Counted from the first letter of the stretch, positions 33,752 through 42,420 are shown. The stretch: 64,000 nt of DNA from Chroococcopsis sp964623815 (GCA_964623815.1 CAZUVR010000006.1:57451-121450), one strand, 5' to 3'. Numbers and translations: made by a program. The notes: generated by a model from the letters alone, not told the origin.

Positions 33752-36034
33752 CTAAGACCAAGGATCGGGCAGGGGGCGAAAAGAAGAATTTACCTCCCAA
33801 CCCGAGGGATCATCGTCAAAATTATCGGAAACGACAGTCTCTTTGCCCATATCTAATTCTTCCTTCAACTCGTCCCAATCCCCAGGATCGGTTAACTCCT
33901 CATAGACAGGATTGCGCCTCGGGGAAACGATCGTTTCTTTATCGTAGGAGAAATCAACCATCGTCGCGGTTGCCGAAATATCCTCCGGTTCTTCTGGAAT
34001 TTTCGGGGCTGGTTGTGCGGGAGCCGGTTCCTCTATCAGCCCTAACTCCTGTTTTAGAGACTGTAACTCTTTCACGGCGGATGCCAATAGAGATTCTAAA
34101 CTGTGTATCCTCTTCATCATCGTCCCTGGTACGGGTTCGGGGCTTGACGTAACTTGAGCTTCTTGTTTGATCGTGTCACCGATGACTCTATCGATTTCTT
34201 CAAAAGTGGTATCACCCCGCAATACCAATTCTAAAGCGTAGCTGACGAGAGAGCGGAAACCATCAGCGATCGCCATTCTCTTAATCATCGCCGGCTCGAG
34301 ATTATGAGCGATCAATCCCTGTAGGCGCGGGGTGATCCGCAACACTTCATAAACGCCCACCTGCCCGTGATAGCCCGCCCCGTTACACTGTCGGCATAAC
34401 CGGCCCCGCTCCCTGGCTTGCTCGATTTCCTCTGGGTTGAGGCTATTGGCCTTGTAAATGGTACCCCGTTTCAAAGTTTCGGGGGAAAGCTTATAGAGTT
34501 TGATTTCTTCCGGAAGTGGTTGATGTTTCAGGCGACAGGTAGGACAGACACGACGCAAGAGACGCTGATTGATGGAGCCGATCAGAGTTTCGGCGATGAG
34601 AGAAGAATCCACCCCGCTCTTATGGAGTCGCGCCAGAGCTGCACTAGCATCATTGATCGGTAGACAGGAAATCACCAAATGACCTTTTTGGGCGGCTTCC
34701 ATCGCCCCCTGAGCCGTCGCCGGTTCTTCCAGACGATCGATTCCGATAATATCCACATCTTGATTTAAGAAAGAGCAGAGCATCGAGTCGTAAGTTACTC
34801 CTTTAGAGGGGGCGATTTCTACTTGGGTGATGCCCTCGAGCGTGCGTTCGATCGGATCTTCTATAGTAGATATATTCACTCCATCTTGATTCCGGTGTCT
34901 CAGCAGGGAATAGAAAGTCGTCGATACGCCCGAACCGGTAGGAGCCGTTAACAATATCAACCCTGCTTTACTCTCTAACATTTGTTCGATTTCTTTCTTC
35001 GTTTCTGGGAGGATAACCAACTCTTCGAGACGGGCAACATCTGACTTATAATCCACTACCTTGATCAAGAGTTTTTCACCGTGATTAGTCGGTAGGGTAT
35101 GCACCCAGAAATCTACCCGCCGTCCCGAGAAAGTTTTTTGCATCTTCCCTTTTTGCGGCTTAACTTTTTGAGTAATATCTAACTCGGCACTTAGTTTGAT
35201 GCGAGAGCTAACTGCACCGTAAATTTCTTTAGAGATCGGATTAAACCCTTGACAGATTTTGCCATCCTGACGGAACTTAACCAACATCTGCGTTTCTTGC
35301 GGTTCGAGATGAATTTCCGAGGCGCGATTTTCTATAGCGCTTACTAAAATATTATTAACCAGTGTCACCACCGGGCTTTGATTGCTCTGATTGATTAAAT
35401 TTAAGTCCTCATCAGGTTCATCACGACGGCTAGAGGGAGCGTGATTATCTTCAAAAATATCGGTAACATCTACCAATGTTTCTAAATCTTGGTCTTTTAA
35501 AGTTCTGGTTTGAGTCGCTGTGCTTAATTTACGGACTCGGTATTTCTCCATCAACTGATTGTAATCTTGCAGAGAAATAACCCGGCGGTCAAATTGCAAA
35601 TCTCTCATCCTTAAAATTCTTTTTAAATCGTCTAGCGACTCTTTATTATTGGGATTTACCATCGCCAATACGAGAATTTGAGCGGGAGAAGTTTCGTAAC
35701 TTAAAGGGATTATTTGATAACGTCTACAAATATCGAAAGGTATTAAAGTTTTAAATAAATGTTCTATTTTTTCCCAGTTGACACTATCAGTTTCAGGGTC
35801 GAGAATCTCTACCCCGTGCAGGATTTTTAAATTAAATAGATGGTCTTGACGATGTTGCCGTACTAACTCTGGGGGAAGAGGACGGCCCGTGACTTTTTCT
35901 AGGATCTCTAATAAAGGGCGGTTGCTCTTGCGCTTTTCAATCAATACCTGTTGTAGTTGGGGTAAAGTGATATATCCTGACTGTATTAATTTATTGGCAA
36001 AAGGAGGCAGTGTTAGGGGTGCATCATTCGACAT
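33752..36034 (-). CDS. GspE/PilB-family protein with degenerate ATPase motifs
   Basis: 760 residues. An N-terminal MshEN/T2SSE_N-like part (about 1-165), a linker, then the secretion-ATPase fold: 'VNNILVSAIENRASEIHLEP', Asp box 'ISTIEDPIERTLEGITQVEI', and a zinc-type tetracysteine 'CPTC..CRQC' (about 500-560). The catalytic motifs are changed: Walker A reads 'APTGSGVSTTF' with Val (codon GTA) for the Lys; Walker B reads 'DVDIIGIDRLEEPATA' instead of the DPDII.VGEIRD form; the His box 'STLHTN' is 'SCLPIN'. The frame is otherwise intact with about 170 extra C-terminal residues that are acidic with a short coiled coil. It is likely a non-catalytic paralogue. Confidence 0.88.
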   Translation of the reverse strand: MSNDAPLTLPPFANKLIQSGYITLPQLQQVLIEKRKSNRPLLEILEKVTGRPLPPELVRQHRQDHLFNLKILHGVEILDPETDSVNWEKIEHLFKTLIPFDICRRYQIIPLSYETSPAQILVLAMVNPNNKESLDDLKRILRMRDLQFDRRVISLQDYNQLMEKYRVRKLSTATQTRTLKDQDLETLVDVTDIFEDNHAPSSRRDEPDEDLNLINQSNQSPVVTLVNNILVSAIENRASEIHLEPQETQMLVKFRQDGKICQGFNPISKEIYGAVSSRIKLSAELDITQKVKPQKGKMQKTFSGRRVDFWVHTLPTNHGEKLLIKVVDYKSDVARLEELVILPETKKEIEQMLESKAGLILLTAPTGSGVSTTFYSLLRHRNQDGVNISTIEDPIERTLEGITQVEIAPSKGVTYDSMLCSFLNQDVDIIGIDRLEEPATAQGAMEAAQKGHLVISCLPINDASAALARLHKSGVDSSLIAETLIGSINQRLLRRVCPTCRLKHQPLPEEIKLYKLSPETLKRGTIYKANSLNPEEIEQARERGRLCRQCNGAGYHGQVGVYEVLRITPRLQGLIAHNLEPAMIKRMAIADGFRSLVSYALELVLRGDTTFEEIDRVIGDTIKQEAQVTSSPEPVPGTMMKRIHSLESLLASAVKELQSLKQELGLIEEPAPAQPAPKIPEEPEDISATATMVDFSYDKETIVSPRRNPVYEELTDPGDWDELKEELDMGKETVVSDNFDDDPSGWEVNSSFRPLPDPWS

Positions 36035-36224
36035 CTGTACTTAATCCAGTAATAAAGCTTACCTATTATTCTTAGAGTTCCCCAAGAGAGAGGTATAGTT
36101 ATCATAAAATCATGATTGTTTGGCTCCTGCGGATTCGAGCTTGAAGATAAACAGAGGTTTACTGCCGCCAGATAAGAGTTATACACTATACCTGTAAAAT
36201 AAAATCTATTTTTAATCAATAAAT

Positions 36225-37550
36225 ATGAAACGTCGTCGATTTATAGCTTATTCGGGTTTGGGATTCGCTAGCTTTGCCTTTACGGCTTGTGGAGGGGTAA
36301 AGAATCCTCTCACTCCCGAGCCGGATAAGCTCGACCTCGGTAAATTGGAAAAGAAATCTCTTACCCTCGGTTTCGTGCCGAGTAATGATTCAGCTCCTCT
36401 AATCATCGCCGCGACGCAAGGGATTTTCGATCGCTACGGCTTGAAAGTCACCCTGAAACGTTACAATACTTGGGGAGAGATAGAGGATGGCTTATTAAGT
36501 TGGCAATTGGACGCGGCTCAGACTCTATACGCCATGCCCCTATTAGCTAGATTAGGGAAAAAACAAGCAGCGATGGTTTCCCTGATGAATCTTAACGGCA
36601 ACGGTGCCGCCATCACCCTGAGCCAGAAACTCTGGCGTAAGGGCCTCCGACCTGGCAGTTGGTACGTTAATTTTCAAGAGTTCAAAAATAATATAGATCA
36701 GCTCGCATATGGTGAAAATCAACCCCTAATTGTGGCGACAGAAGCCGATACCGCCATAGAAAGCTATCTGTTTCGCTACTGGTTGGCAAGTTTGGGACTC
36801 GAACCGGGAAGAGATGTTAAATTAGAGACGATCGCTCCCTCCCAATTGATCCACAAACTACAAGCCGGTACTATCACCGGATACGCTGTTTCCGAACCTT
36901 GGAATCAACTGGCAACGTCTCAAAAACTCGGTTTCATACCCTATCTCAGCCGCGACATCTGGAAGGGCCACCCCAATAAAATTTTAGGGGCGATGGCGGG
37001 ATGGGTTGATAAGTATCCCACCACCGCCCGGGCTTTAGTGGCAGCTCTCATCGAAGCTTGCAAATGGGGTGACGTACCGGAAAATCGCCAAGAATTGGGC
37101 CCGATTCTCGCCAGTAAATCCTATCTCAATCAGAATGCGGCCTTGATTACTGGTTCTCTAGGCGGCGATTATAAATTTGAGAAATTAGATGCGGCTGGTG
37201 GAAGCAGTAAAAGCGTACCAGATATGAATATCTATCATTATCGCTCCACCAATTATTTAAAAAATCCCGATCATGTTAACTACCCCTGGCATTCTCAAGC
37301 TATATGGGTATTAACCCAGATGATTCGCTGGCGGAAATTAGACTTATTAGAATATCCCGCCGATGGAGATAGAATCATCGATAAAACCTACCCCGTCGCC
37401 GTCTACGAAGACGCAGCTAAATATTTAAAAATCCCCCTGCCGAAAGAGAAGATGAAAAAAGAGCCGGCAACATCTTTCATCGATGGGCGCGGTTTCGATC
37501 CGGGCGAACCAGTAGCATACTTAAATCAATTTGAAATACGATCGACTTAG
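36225..37550 (+). CDS. NrtA/CmpA-like ABC substrate-binding lipoprotein
   Basis: 441 residues. A twin-arginine-like, lipobox-bearing signal 'KRRRFIAYSGLGFASFAFTA' ends at Cys22. The mature part matches the nitrate/bicarbonate binding-protein fold: 'LTLGFVPSNDSAPLIIAATQ', 'GLKVTLKRYNTWGEIEDGLL', 'LDAAQTLYAMPLLARLG' and 'ITGYAVSEPWNQLA'. NrtA and CmpA bind nitrate or bicarbonate outside the inner membrane. No permease or ATPase genes are adjacent, so it is either an orphan receptor or works with a transporter elsewhere. The ligand cannot be assigned by eye. Confidence 0.85.
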   Translation: MKRRRFIAYSGLGFASFAFTACGGVKNPLTPEPDKLDLGKLEKKSLTLGFVPSNDSAPLIIAATQGIFDRYGLKVTLKRYNTWGEIEDGLLSWQLDAAQTLYAMPLLARLGKKQAAMVSLMNLNGNGAAITLSQKLWRKGLRPGSWYVNFQEFKNNIDQLAYGENQPLIVATEADTAIESYLFRYWLASLGLEPGRDVKLETIAPSQLIHKLQAGTITGYAVSEPWNQLATSQKLGFIPYLSRDIWKGHPNKILGAMAGWVDKYPTTARALVAALIEACKWGDVPENRQELGPILASKSYLNQNAALITGSLGGDYKFEKLDAAGGSSKSVPDMNIYHYRSTNYLKNPDHVNYPWHSQAIWVLTQMIRWRKLDLLEYPADGDRIIDKTYPVAVYEDAAKYLKIPLPKEKMKKEPATSFIDGRGFDPGEPVAYLNQFEIRST

Positions 37551-37672
37551 AAGCAGTGAATGGCTAGTGGCTAGTGATGAGGGTTTTGACTATTAAGAAA
37601 TAGCCAGATATGGCTGAAATGGTAATTTCATAGCTGAAAATAGAAAGGAGTGTCATTACTTTTGAACCATCC

Positions 37673-38578
37673 ATGCCAGCTAAAACGCTACAGTATGCTT
37701 ATTTCCCCGGGTGTGTGGCTCAGGGAGCCTGCCGGGAATTGTATCTATCCACCGCAGCCTTAACTAAGGCTTTAGGTATCGAATTAATAGAACTGAAAAA
37801 AGCCGCCTGTTGCGGTTCGGGAACTTATAAGGAGGATTCTCAACTTTTAGAAGATACTGTTAACGCCCGTAATATCGCTTTAGCCGAATCTCTCAATTTA
37901 CCTTTACTCACCCATTGCAGCACCTGTCAGGGGGTTATCGGTGCCGTCGATGAGAAGCTCAAGGAAGCGAAGACAGAAAACCCCCATTATCTGGAGCAGG
38001 TTAACGGTTATTTAGAAAAGGAACATTGTTCGCCCTATCACGGTACTACGGAAGTGAAACACCTGCTCTGGGCTTTAGTCGCGGATTACGGGTTAGACAA
38101 TCTTCGAGAGAAAGTTACCAAAAAATTAACGGGTTTGAAGTGCGCTGCTTTCTACGGTTGTTATCTTCTGCGGGCGCAGAAAACCTTATCCTACGATGAT
38201 CCAATACAACCTCGATCGATGGAAAATGTATTTAGTACTATCGGTGCCGAGCCTGTATACTATGTGGGGCGTACCCAATGCTGCGGCTGGCCTCTATCTA
38301 GTTATGCCACTACCCAATCTTTTACAATGGCTGGTACTCATATTCAAGCCGCTATAGACGCGGGCGCGGATTGTTTGGTGACACCCTGCCCTCTCTGTCA
38401 TCTCAATTTAGACTCCCGACAACCAGAGGTAGAAAGGGTAATCGGCAGGAAATTGGGTTTACCTGTCTTACATTTACCCCAGTTGGTAGGCTTGGCTCTC
38501 GGTATCGAACCAGGTAAGCTGGGAATCGATCGTCATGTAGTATCGACTAAATCCGTTTTGGAAAAGTTAGCTTATTAA
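37673..38578 (+). CDS. HdrB-like CCG-domain protein (heterodisulfide reductase subunit B family)
   Basis: 301 residues with two cysteine-rich CCG domains: 'YAYFPGCVAQGACRE' with 'KKAACCGSGTYKED' and 'LTHCSTCQGV', then 'KCAAFYGCYLLRAQ', 'RTQCCGWPLSSYATT' and 'CLVTPCPLCHLNLDSRQP'. In methanogens HdrB carries the noncubane [4Fe-4S] pair that reduces the heterodisulfide. In cyanobacteria the homologue is widespread but its partner is not settled; it may transfer electrons to a membrane quinone site (inference). It is monocistronic. Confidence 0.88.
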   Translation: MPAKTLQYAYFPGCVAQGACRELYLSTAALTKALGIELIELKKAACCGSGTYKEDSQLLEDTVNARNIALAESLNLPLLTHCSTCQGVIGAVDEKLKEAKTENPHYLEQVNGYLEKEHCSPYHGTTEVKHLLWALVADYGLDNLREKVTKKLTGLKCAAFYGCYLLRAQKTLSYDDPIQPRSMENVFSTIGAEPVYYVGRTQCCGWPLSSYATTQSFTMAGTHIQAAIDAGADCLVTPCPLCHLNLDSRQPEVERVIGRKLGLPVLHLPQLVGLALGIEPGKLGIDRHVVSTKSVLEKLAY

Positions 38579-38867
38579 TTCTTAGTGACAAAGTTTTATC
38601 GAACCGGTTAAAACCCTGTTTTGTCGGTATTTATACTTAAATAAATTAACTATCTCTCTAATTTATTTAGTTAAATACCGATTCACTATATTTAATATTA
38701 ATATTATTATTTAAGTAAGTTTAATCAAACTTAATATAAGTGATACAAATCACAATAAAAAAAGGTTCATATCACATTTTTAATGCTCGTATATATTTAA
38801 AATAACTATTAAAGTAAGATAATTATCGTCTTATTAAAACCTCAAAACAGGAAAAGAGAGGCTTTTT
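38579..38867. other. AT-rich gap before the unknown gene pair
   Basis: 289 bp, strongly AT-rich, no gene. Repeated TTTAATATTA and AATAATT words and an inverted TTATTTAGTTAAATA-type stretch are present. It should hold the promoter of the following pair. I cannot define an operator. Confidence 0.3.
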
Positions 38868-39548
38868 ATGTTGTTAAATATTCGTCAAAAAAAGCCGGAA
38901 CTGGAAAATAATCCAGGCTCGCGCCAGAATAGTCTGTTTTCCCCCACCGATACAGGTGAAAATACTGACTGTTTATTAGCTGAAATTATTTTTCAGAATC
39001 AGAGGGGAAAAATTTTTCAAATAGAGAGTTCTGAGCCTAGTGTGGCGGCTACATACGAGGTGGCCCTTAAAGACGATAATCGCTCCATAACCTTTACTCT
39101 ATATCACCTGAGAAAATGGTGCGCCGCTTTAGAGAAGAAAATTTTATCGGCAGCCCAGGCGGGAGAATTGTTATATTCAGATTCTCTATTAAGACAGAGA
39201 AAAAATATTAACCTGAAATTTCATACCCATAGACTGAAAATAATAGTACATCAAAAAAGCTTCGATTTAAAATGGCTGATAGACGTAGACTTTAGCACTT
39301 CCTATTCTTACGGAACATCTCATGGTAGGAAAATACTGAAGAATTTAATTATTGACGTTTTAAATGAAATAGAACAAAGAAGCGATATATCTATAGAAGA
39401 CATAGGTAAAAGAGATTGGTCTGAACTAATCAGAGCGGGAATAGAAAAATCTCTCGGGACTTCTCAATATAATAAAATTTCCGTACTATATCGCACTCAA
39501 ACTCTACCTATAAAATTCACTCAGATTAAAGGCAGTATTTATGGATAA
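38868..39548 (+). CDS. Hypothetical protein, first of an overlapping pair
   Basis: 226 residues, basic, soluble, no signal or membrane segment. An N-terminal low-complexity part (about 1-35) is followed by mixed alpha/beta sequence with Lys-rich stretches ('LLRQRKNINLKFHTHRLKII'). A GAGAGG ribosome site precedes the ATG. The stop overlaps the next start by 8 bp, so the two are coupled. I do not recognise the family. Confidence 0.55.
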   Translation: MLLNIRQKKPELENNPGSRQNSLFSPTDTGENTDCLLAEIIFQNQRGKIFQIESSEPSVAATYEVALKDDNRSITFTLYHLRKWCAALEKKILSAAQAGELLYSDSLLRQRKNINLKFHTHRLKIIVHQKSFDLKWLIDVDFSTSYSYGTSHGRKILKNLIIDVLNEIEQRSDISIEDIGKRDWSELIRAGIEKSLGTSQYNKISVLYRTQTLPIKFTQIKGSIYG

Positions 39549-40038
39549 TTGGATTCTAGCCCTGTCCCAATATTATCTAACTGATTACGGCAATGAGTTT
39601 AAAAAGAGTATATCTAATCCTTACCCTGTTCAGATTTCCTGGTTCGGAAGAATACCGACTATAAAAAATTCTCAATACTTATTATCCGCAGTCAGAGTTT
39701 CTGGGGTGAAAGTGCCCGTGGGGAATAAAAATTTGCTATTTGTTGAATTAGCAGACATCTCCGTTACTCACACGATCGTCTGTTTACAAAAAAATAGTAA
39801 CTTTCTCGATGAAATAGAGCCCCTATTCGAGTTCCAACTCGCTACAAAAGATGAGGTCGCTATCGGTGTAGTTAACTTTCTTGCGAGTTGTATGAATGCT
39901 TGCGGCGAGAAAGATTGTTCCTATTTAACTGAGCGCCGACATCAAGATTATTGGTTTAGACTGGCGAGTATTGAAGCGAAGCGCCTCGATGCAGATGTTC
40001 AAATTTGGGAGATTTTTGAGAAAAAAGGGCGTTACTGA
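39541..40038 (+). CDS. Hypothetical protein, second of an overlapping pair
   Basis: 165 residues, soluble, no signal. It has several beta strands ('YLLSAVRVSGVKVPVG', 'LLFVELADISVTHTIVCL') and a C-terminal helical part with two nearby Cys ('CMNACGEKDCS'). It overlaps the preceding gene by 8 bp in another frame. Family unknown; the pair could form a two-subunit complex. Confidence 0.5.
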   Translation: MDNWILALSQYYLTDYGNEFKKSISNPYPVQISWFGRIPTIKNSQYLLSAVRVSGVKVPVGNKNLLFVELADISVTHTIVCLQKNSNFLDEIEPLFEFQLATKDEVAIGVVNFLASCMNACGEKDCSYLTERRHQDYWFRLASIEAKRLDADVQIWEIFEKKGRY

Positions 40039-40136
40039 ATGAGATAATTAAACATTATCTTAGTGGCTCAGTACTAAGTTTTACTGCCATTTAGACTTGA
40101 AATAGTTGTTTAAATCATTCACATGACAGAATAAAA

Positions 40137-40159
40137 CCACTAGACGTTTAGTCTAGTGG
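40137..40159. terminator. Hairpin between the unknown pair and the convergent zinc-ribbon gene
   Basis: Perfect 9-bp stem CCACTAGAC/GTCTAGTGG with a 5-nt loop, preceded by AAAA on one side. On the minus strand the tail is TTTTAT, so it terminates the convergent gene at 40216; on the plus strand there is no T-run. Confidence 0.6.
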
Positions 40160-40215
40160 CTGGGGGAACTAAGAATTTCAGAGCTAGTTATTGTTTTCTC
40201 TAGAGGAATTGGCTT

Positions 40216-40629
40216 TTATTGTGACGAATCGAAGTGTCTTGTAGTATTACGGCTCATTTTAATAGTAAACTCACTAGCCGAAGGATGAGGTCTTTCTGGA
40301 TCTATAGTTTTTGTAGTCCGCTTCCAATCCTCAGACTTAGCTAAACAAGCAATGATAGTTTTGTTTTCGTTTCGGTATAAACGCATCCATATTTGTCCAT
40401 CATTTTCGCAGAAAAACTCTTCCAACCAAATATTGGTATCGACGTAGACAGGTTTTTGGCTTGCTAAAAAACTAGCTTTCTTAGCAGTTAATTTAAATCC
40501 CTTTTGCATTTCTATTTTTCCTTGATAAAAGAGATAATATTTAGGTCCTCCCACCCGCCACATCCGTTGAGAACAATGGGGACAATAAAACTTTTGAGTT
40601 TTTTTATATCTGCTTCTTTTATTAGCCAT
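40216..40629 (-). CDS. Zinc-ribbon hypothetical protein
   Basis: 137 residues. A basic N-terminus leads to 'FYCPHCSQRMWRVGGPKYY' (Cys16 and Cys19), followed by Lys-rich and Tyr-rich sequence and a second 'FFCENDGQIWMRLYR' region with one more Cys. Only a half zinc ribbon is clear, so metal binding is possible but not certain. No family recognised. The clean frame, ATG start and terminator hairpin support it as a gene. Confidence 0.55.
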   Translation of the reverse strand: MANKRSRYKKTQKFYCPHCSQRMWRVGGPKYYLFYQGKIEMQKGFKLTAKKASFLASQKPVYVDTNIWLEEFFCENDGQIWMRLYRNENKTIIACLAKSEDWKRTTKTIDPERPHPSASEFTIKMSRNTTRHFDSSQ

Positions 40630-40743
40630 GACAATGTAAATTATTAATAATGTTATTGCAAAATCAACCTACAAAAACCATGCTTATGGGTTAACTTTAG
40701 TTGTTAAAATTTTAATGAAGTATTTGACTGTTTTTGTATTAAT

Positions 40744-40929
40744 TTAAGGTGGACTTATTCTAATAAATCCGTGATTTGTTGCTACACGATTGGCTTTATT
40801 TCCCATTCTTGCATAAGCCAGAATTTCTTTTGGGTAATGGGGCACAGGAACAGTTAACAACAGTTCACCGTCTTTATCAATCGGGATAAGTGAATTTAAT
40901 AATTTTTGGGTTTCTGAATAGGTTTTCAT
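40744..40929 (-). CDS. Small hypothetical protein
   Basis: 61 residues with no recognisable family. 'LNSLIPIDKDGELLLTVPVP' and 'EILAYARMGNKANRVATNHG' suggest a compact alpha/beta fold. It lies at the edge of the gene-poor region and is 114 bp upstream of the zinc-ribbon gene on the same strand, so it could be the first gene of that unit. Confidence 0.4.
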   Translation of the reverse strand: MKTYSETQKLLNSLIPIDKDGELLLTVPVPHYPKEILAYARMGNKANRVATNHGFIRISPP

Positions 40930-41294
40930 TGTTTATTTTTCAAAATGGTCGTTATTTATCTTTAGTAATTTATACGGGTTAATCTGGATAATTAACAAAA
41001 TAAAACTAGAAAAATAGTATTTATTTTTTCTAGTTTTTAGAAAAAATGAATATTTTTATTCATCGTTATATATCGCGGTTATTAAAAGAAAAATATTGCT
41101 ATTTAAAAATATGATACAAAAACCTATTTCAAAATACATATATCTATGGATAGATGAAAAATATAACTCTAAGCTGTTTAGAAGCCAGAGTCAATTAAAG
41201 CAGTTGCTCCCACATCTTGAATTTACTTTTGCTCTAAAGTAAATTCACATATATTTGTACTAAATTTACTTGTCAGACACTCCTTTACAGTAGA
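40930..41294. other. Gene-poor AT-rich stretch, no gene
   Basis: About 365 bp, very AT-rich, with no open frame of note. It contains long T/A runs and the tract TTTACTTTTGCTCTAAAGTAAATTC, a short inverted repeat near 41222-41250. It belongs to the decayed region that continues to 43220. Confidence 0.35.
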
Positions 41295-41343
41295 AGTGAC
41301 CAGTAGCTAGTGGCTAGTTAGTGGTCACTGGTCACTAGCTACT
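41295..41343. repeat. Self-complementary AGTGACCAGT/ACTGGTCACT repeat tract
   Basis: A 49-bp tract of AGTGACCAGTAGCTAGTGGC followed by GTGGTCACTGGTCACTAGCT, largely self-complementary. Related words occur near 7345-7365 and 37560-37580. The NRPS remnant on the minus strand stops inside it. Confidence 0.65.
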
Positions 41344-41760
41344 AACAAACATGATTTAGTATTCCCTTCTACTATCTGTTCAAAGATTTCGTCAATTCCT
41401 TTATCTCTTGGATAGTCACTTGCAGTCTTGTTCCACTCCATTAATAGGCGGTATTTTTCCTCTTCAGTCATCAGGTATAGCTCGACAATTAGACGATCTC
41501 GACCCACGGCAATACTTTTTAATAAAACCTGCAATTGTGTTGCTAAACGCCCAATAGTAGAGATTTCAAATATAGTTACATTGTATTCAAAAATAACGAA
41601 AAATAGAAGGGCTGTATTGAAAAAACTTACTTTGATACTAAAGGTGTTATTACTATTATTGAAATTTGCTAAGAAGCCTTGTATTTCTTGGTGGGTATCC
41701 CTATTTATATATTTATAAAGTATGTCAGGAATATTACTTAATTGTTTTGCAACTAATCCG
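41325..41760 (-). pseudogene. Remnant of an NRPS condensation domain and C-A junction
   Basis: Read on the minus strand, one open frame carries decayed condensation-domain sequence: 'DILYKYINRDTHQEIQGFLA' (matching ANRN..EIEGLIGFF), a diverged core, 'VIFEYNVTIFEISTIGRLAT' (matching LEYNTDLF..TI.RM), 'LLKSIAVGRDRLIVELYLMT' and 'EEKYRLLMEWNKTASDYPRD'. The last is the conserved LL.EWN.TA.DYP motif, and 'IDEIFEQIVE' then leads toward an adenylation domain. It has no plausible start, lacks the HHxxxDG half and the A domain, and ends in a repeat tract. It is a relic of a lost natural-product gene. Confidence 0.8.
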
Positions 41761-41777
41761 TTACCCCTCTTTTATCT

Positions 41778-41904
41778 CAGGGTAAACGCATCTTATTTTT
41801 AAAATGCTTATTGGGCAAGGATTTCAGCCATTATAAAGTTGTGTCACTAAAAACTAAAACGTTTACTGGGTAATGATTACAGCATTTAGATGCGTTTGCC
41901 CTGG
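41778..41904. mobile_element. 127-bp element with terminal inverted repeats (MITE/IS remnant)
   Basis: The ends CAGGGTAAACGCATCT and AGATGCGTTTGCCCTG are inverted repeats with one mismatch. Inside, two imperfect direct copies of TTACTGGGTAATGATTACAGCATT-like sequence are about 70 bp apart. I see no target-site duplication. The right end forms the 3' end of the decayed frame at 41887-42415. Terminal CAGGG ends are compatible with an ISAs1-type IS, from memory only. Confidence 0.6.
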
Positions 41905-42415
41905 CTTTCTGTAAGAGCATTATCAACCTTTTCCAACAATGAATGGAATTTAGGTTGTCTTTCCTTATCCGTAAAGATATTGAGGTACTGAGTGGATCTT
42001 ACGGACGGGTAATTAGTGAGCCTAACTGCCATGGCAATATTTTTTATTTCCGTCTCTCTAAACAGTAAAATCTTTAAAGCTGTTAATAAAGTAGATAAAA
42101 AAGCTTTGTTTTTGTCAGTGTTGTAATTTTTTCAATAAGAGTTATATCGCTCTAGAAATGATAAGTCTCTTTCTTAAAGCTCTTATCGAAAGAATGGTTG
42201 TTTTGTAAGGCTAATTTGTCTGGTGATTTGATATTTTCAATAAATTCAATCGGGGATAATCTGAATTCACTACGAAAAGGAGAAAGGTAGAGATGTACCT
42301 TGTTTGGCAACTTTTCCGAATAAAAGTCTATCCGTACTCCATCCCGTTTTTAATCGAGCATCTACGAAATATGATTCTGCTGCGGTGGGACCTCCGAAAT
42401 AGTAAACGAAAATTT
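41887..42415 (-). pseudogene. Decayed minus-strand gene of unknown family
   Basis: On the minus strand coherent protein-like sequence runs through an internal frameshift and stop. One frame gives 'YYFGGPTAAESYFVDARLKT' and 'GWSTDRLLFGKVAKQ', then the frame shifts near 42285 to 'VHLYLSPFRSEFRLSPIEFI' and 'ENIKSPDKLALQN'. A TAG follows near 42147, then about 88 residues including 'AFLSTLLTALKILLFRETEI', 'IAMAVRLTNYPSVRSTQYLN' and 'KFHSLLEKVDNALTES' up to a stop in the inverted repeat. I do not recognise the family. Confidence 0.6.
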
Positions 42416-42420
42416 ATAAA

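Noticed and set aside
41428..41718. Plus-strand 96-aa ORF
   Set aside because: Antisense to the NRPS relic, whose minus-strand frame explains the open reading.
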